From positions 1,510,770 through 1,574,769 of the forward strand of contig CH003416.1 in NCBI GenBank assembly GCA_000149265.1: a DNA stretch of 64,000 nucleotides, in the 5' to 3' direction. Below are positions 61,301 through 64,000 of this stretch, one piece after another. Position numbers and translations under genes: made by a program. The notes under the pieces are model-generated. The model searched no databases, was not told where the DNA came from, and saw only the letters and a list, made by a program, of their open reading frames with translations. Origin of the DNA: Ciona savignyi. Lineage: Eukaryota; Chordata; Ascidiacea; Phlebobranchia; Cionidae. Every line of letters starts with the position of its first letter. The first letter of the stretch is position 1.

Positions 61301-63708
61301 GTGCATTCGTTCGAGGGGTGTTCGCAGCTGATTCCAAACAGCTCAGTATGAAGGCTGCTTTTCCACCCATGTGGGGCAGGCTTGGCCCGAAAAAGGTGAT
61401 GCTTTTGTTTATTTGCTATTATAAATTTATTGATAATGCTATTATTATCCTTGTTGGGATTAAAGATGAAGACTATTATTACAGAACCACTAGTTGCTTT
61501 ATTTTTTTATTTCGTATTAGATAATTAAAAGGGCGCTTTCTTAATTTTTCATTAAATCTTAAGCAAGTGTTACATATACTCTGTAAACTAGCACCGATTA
61601 TCTTGGTGGATTAGTGTGCCGCCTTTTAGCCGAAGGGTTGCAAATTCGAAATTGGTGGCTAGCTAATCGAAAATTGTTGGCTAGCTAAATTTGTCCTTTG
61701 GCGTACATTGCCTGAACCCAGTAGATTGATGGTTTCTACCAAATTAAAGGAATGTCTGAATCATACACAACACACTGCAATAGCACCGGTAACCCGACTG
61801 TGAGTGCTTGGTGATCTGAAGATTGCCTGTGTGTTAACGCCTATTTCATTTTGCCATTCATGAGGATAAACATAAATATCCTATGCTATGCTATTATACC
61901 CTATCCTAGCAATACACTTACATCATTAAAAGAACTGTTCTTACAAATGACATAATAAGTAATCTTTCTGAGTATTGGAACAATGGCTCAAGAATTTTTG
62001 TGCATCCACAATATTGTGTTGATTGTTTCATTTTATTATCATATAATAAAGCACCAAAAATTTTTATGTTCTTTTTAATTGTAATAACCGGTTATTATAA
62101 AGCATTGTTAAACTTGTTGTTTTGCCCAATATTGCAGGCAGGAATGGCAAGAAGACCCGCCATTAAAAACCCAGACCTTTTCAACAAGAGCTTGCTGTCG
62201 AATCCGTTTGTAAAACGAGCAAAACGTGAAAAGTGGACCCAGTGGGCCATGGCTAACGGGTTTTCGTATTTGACCGATTCTTTGGCGTCGAAACTCACAG
62301 AAGAAGAGAATGTTGAAATCCTAAAAGGATCGAACATTGATCAAATTGTGATGCAGAAAAATGGCAAAGTGACTCTCTCATTTTCAAAAACAGGTAACGT
62401 TAAGAAGTGCAATTTTAACTAGTCCTGTGTGTCCAGGCTGGTTTATCTACACACACCACCTGCCCACAGTCGGGTTGTTAAAAGCTATAATCATTTTTCT
62501 AAGATTCGGAATAAATCAACTAAATTTTTATGATGTAATCTTAATTCCTAGGAATACAATGTAAGGGTGGTGTGAATAATCTGGGGGTCAAAATACACCA
62601 CTGTGCCTTACAGAGCGCTACAATTAATATTTTAACGCAGAACAAAATGAGACCAAGTCGAACCAAATTGAAAATATTGACCATGTCATTGCGGCCCTAC
62701 CTTCGCATGCGTTGAGTGCAATATTAAGAAGATCAAACCATGTCAGCCGTTCGAACATGGAAGTATCAGACAATCACGAATTGGTTACCTCCACCCTCGG
62801 AATAATGCTTCGCCACATACACTGGGTTGATGTAGCGGTTGTGAACATTGAGTATGACGGAAGACCCAGTGAGATTCTACCCCATGTTGGATTCGGACAT
62901 TTGGTTCCATCTTCTGAAGCTTCCAATGTTCTAGGAGTTGTGTATGATTCATGTGTTTTCCCTCAACATGACAGGTTGGAAGTGGTTTCTGATATCATGC
63001 GTTGTGATACAATATTTTGTTTATCTTTGGGGTTAAAATATGCATTAGTTTCTGTGACATACGCAATCATCAGATAACCTCATTCTCAAAATCTGGTCAC
63101 CAGTACTTTTTTAGACTTGCTAGAGCCTATTTGCAATGGATGGTCAGAACTTCACCCAACAGCATAAGTGACCCCATACATAGTCTTGTTTTTTATCAAT
63201 ATAAGTTTTAAACTAAAGTCTGACTGTTCTTCAAAATGATATTTTTGCAAGTTAAATGTGGGTCATATATGTCCGACAGATAGTGCGGTGCTTAAATGTA
63301 ACGCCTTTCAACCAAAAGGTTGCAGGTTCGAAACAGGCCGCTAGCTAGTTGGTTGTGTCCTTGGGCAAGGCACTTAATAGAATTGGTGAACTGTTGGTGG
63401 TATCCAAAAATAAACTATGTGCAATTCCAATCTTCACACCCATGTAAACCTGTATAAATATCCTTGCACCAAGTCGCTAGTCTGTGTTATTAACCATTAT
63501 TGACCATTAGATTGTCCAGTCCTTCCACAAGGCTGACCTGTATGATGGGTGGAAGCTGGTTCCAAGATTTATTTGGTGACCCGGACAAAGTCACTCCTGC
63601 AGAATTAGAAGAAGCGGCCTTACACAGTTTGTCTGAACAATTAGGCATTCATAAAGAACCAAGCAATATGCATGTAACAATGTGTAGGAAATGTATCCCA
63701 ACCTACAG
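58394..63708 (+). CDS. PPOX: Protoporphyrinogen oxidase, 3'-truncated, frameshift in exon 1
   Basis: Mitochondrial inner-membrane FAD enzyme oxidising protoporphyrinogen IX to protoporphyrin IX in haem synthesis. Exons: 58394-58564, 59312-59427, 59823-59975, 61225-61395, 62138-62393, 62641-62974, 63520-63708, about 463 codons of some 480; the last exon is off the right edge. The FAD-binding [13 protein letters not shown] is at residues 7-19, followed by NEVGGW in another frame, [47 protein letters not shown] and MMGGSW. The frame must change by one position at about 58499-58500 (between KIIL and [10 protein letters not shown]); the length relative to human fits two extra bases. All other exons are intact, so an assembly error or a private allele is as likely as a dead gene. 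Intron 1 has a GC donor (58565). Confidence 0.9.
59477..59730 (+). repeat. tRNA-derived SINE, copy 3
   Basis: Degenerate head and GAGATTGAAACCAGCC, body GGTAAAGGCC, then CAACATGCTGCAATAGCTAG and a tail ATAAAGATAAGTATTCTATC. Lies in PPOX intron 59428-59822. Confidence 0.55.
60065..60140. repeat. Short tandem duplication
   Basis: ATGGTGTCATATTAAGAT occurs twice in succession, with a third partial ATTAAGAT, in PPOX intron 59976-61224. Confidence 0.6.
60302..60822. mobile_element. Tc1/mariner-pogo (Tigger-like) MITE
   Basis: Inverted termini CAGTGGAACCCCGCTT on both ends, flanked by TA on each side (60300-60301, 60823-60824), the TA duplication typical of Tc1/mariner. Subterminal CGACCACC/GGTGGTC motifs are repeated. 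The termini resemble those of pogo/Tigger elements. No transposase frame. Lies in PPOX intron 59976-61224. Confidence 0.85.
60905..61145 (+). repeat. tRNA-derived SINE, copy 4
   Basis: TGTAGCTAGTTGGTTTTGTC, then GACATTGCC, CTCAACTCACTGCTATAGC and a tail with GGAAATAAATATGG. More decayed than copy 5. Confidence 0.5.
61597..61910 (+). repeat. tRNA-derived SINE, copy 5 (best preserved)
   Basis: CTTGGTGGATTAGTGTGCCG (A-box-like) and GGGTTGCAAATTCGAAATTG (B-box-like), an internal duplication of the GGCTAGCTAA block, CATTGCCTGAACCCAGTAG, CATACACAACACACTGCAAT, and a tail AAACATAAATATCCTATGC. Lies in PPOX intron 61396-62137. Confidence 0.75.
63283..63470 (+). repeat. tRNA-derived SINE, copy 6
   Basis: Clear B box in AAGGTTGCAGGTTCGAAACA, then GCTAGCTAGTTGGTTGTGTC, TTGGGCAAGGCACTTAATAG and a decayed 3' part. 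Lies in PPOX intron 62975-63519. Confidence 0.7.
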
Positions 63709-64000
63709 GTAAATATAAGCGCAGGCGTAAACTAGCGGTTTTGTGAGGAATACAAAGTGAATCATACCATCCTCTTAAAACTTGCATGTTATTATATACT
63801 ATTTTGTTACACCACTGTTTTTAAAGTTTTGGTGTTTTATACATTCAATTTAAATTTCAAAATTCAAACATTGCATTTATATTTAAGGACCTGCAAGTAG
63901 CTTTTAATTGGTTCTAAGTCTTGATAACTTTTATATTTATTACCTATTTTTTTAAATCATAAATTAATTCAGGTAAGTTTTATTACCTGTCAAGCATGCA

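Noticed and set aside
1-64000. CRISPR arrays, bacterial operons, rRNA or intact tRNA genes
   Set aside because: None seen. Tandem repeats are eukaryotic minisatellites, and the tRNA-like sequences are SINE heads.

Overview
This window looks like nuclear DNA of a tunicate, most probably a Ciona-type ascidian. It is AT-rich, its genes are split into many short exons with GT-AG introns of 0.1-2 kb, the proteins resemble animal families, and two genes sit 65 bp apart in the same orientation, as in ascidian operons that are resolved by spliced-leader trans-splicing. I inferred the organism from content; there is no direct marker. Exon models were built by hand from splice sites, reading phase and remembered family similarity.

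Layout. (1) 1-25235, plus strand: the last 21 exons of a UHRF1BP1/UHRF1BP1L-type bridge-like lipid transfer protein (BLTP3); its N-terminus lies left of the window. Its introns hold a C-rich minisatellite (2441-3277), a 458-bp foldback palindrome, a TTAA-flanked element (9664-10752) and, in an 8.4-kb intron (14907-23336), a tandem duplication carrying two antisense intronless genes of an unrecognised family. One of these is intact (20389-21723). The other is broken by a single stop codon and its 5' flank contains an 859-bp TTAA element. (2) 25765-28884, minus strand: GPN2 (GPN-loop GTPase) and, directly upstream, EMC5/MMGT1, a probable two-gene operon. (3) 29142-30033: another TTAA element. 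(4) 31939-55131, plus strand: a complete SUCO (SUN-domain ossification factor/SLP1-type ER membrane protein), with two possible first exons that each encode a signal peptide. Its introns carry two hAT-like elements that share an internal module. (5) 57527-58021, plus strand: intronless SNRNP27, a U4/U6.U5 tri-snRNP protein. (6) 58394 to beyond the right edge, plus strand: PPOX, protoporphyrinogen oxidase, with a frameshift in exon 1 and a GC-AG first intron.

The host genes are ordinary housekeeping genes: lipid transfer at membrane contacts, ER membrane-protein insertion, RNA polymerase assembly, ER/nuclear-envelope SUN protein, splicing and haem synthesis. The unusual material is in the introns: the nested gene pair with possible LRAT/NlpC-like residues, several families of small non-autonomous DNA transposons with readable target-site duplications, a dispersed tRNA-derived SINE, and a minisatellite whose units resemble 3' splice sites and whose last unit supplies the acceptor actually used.
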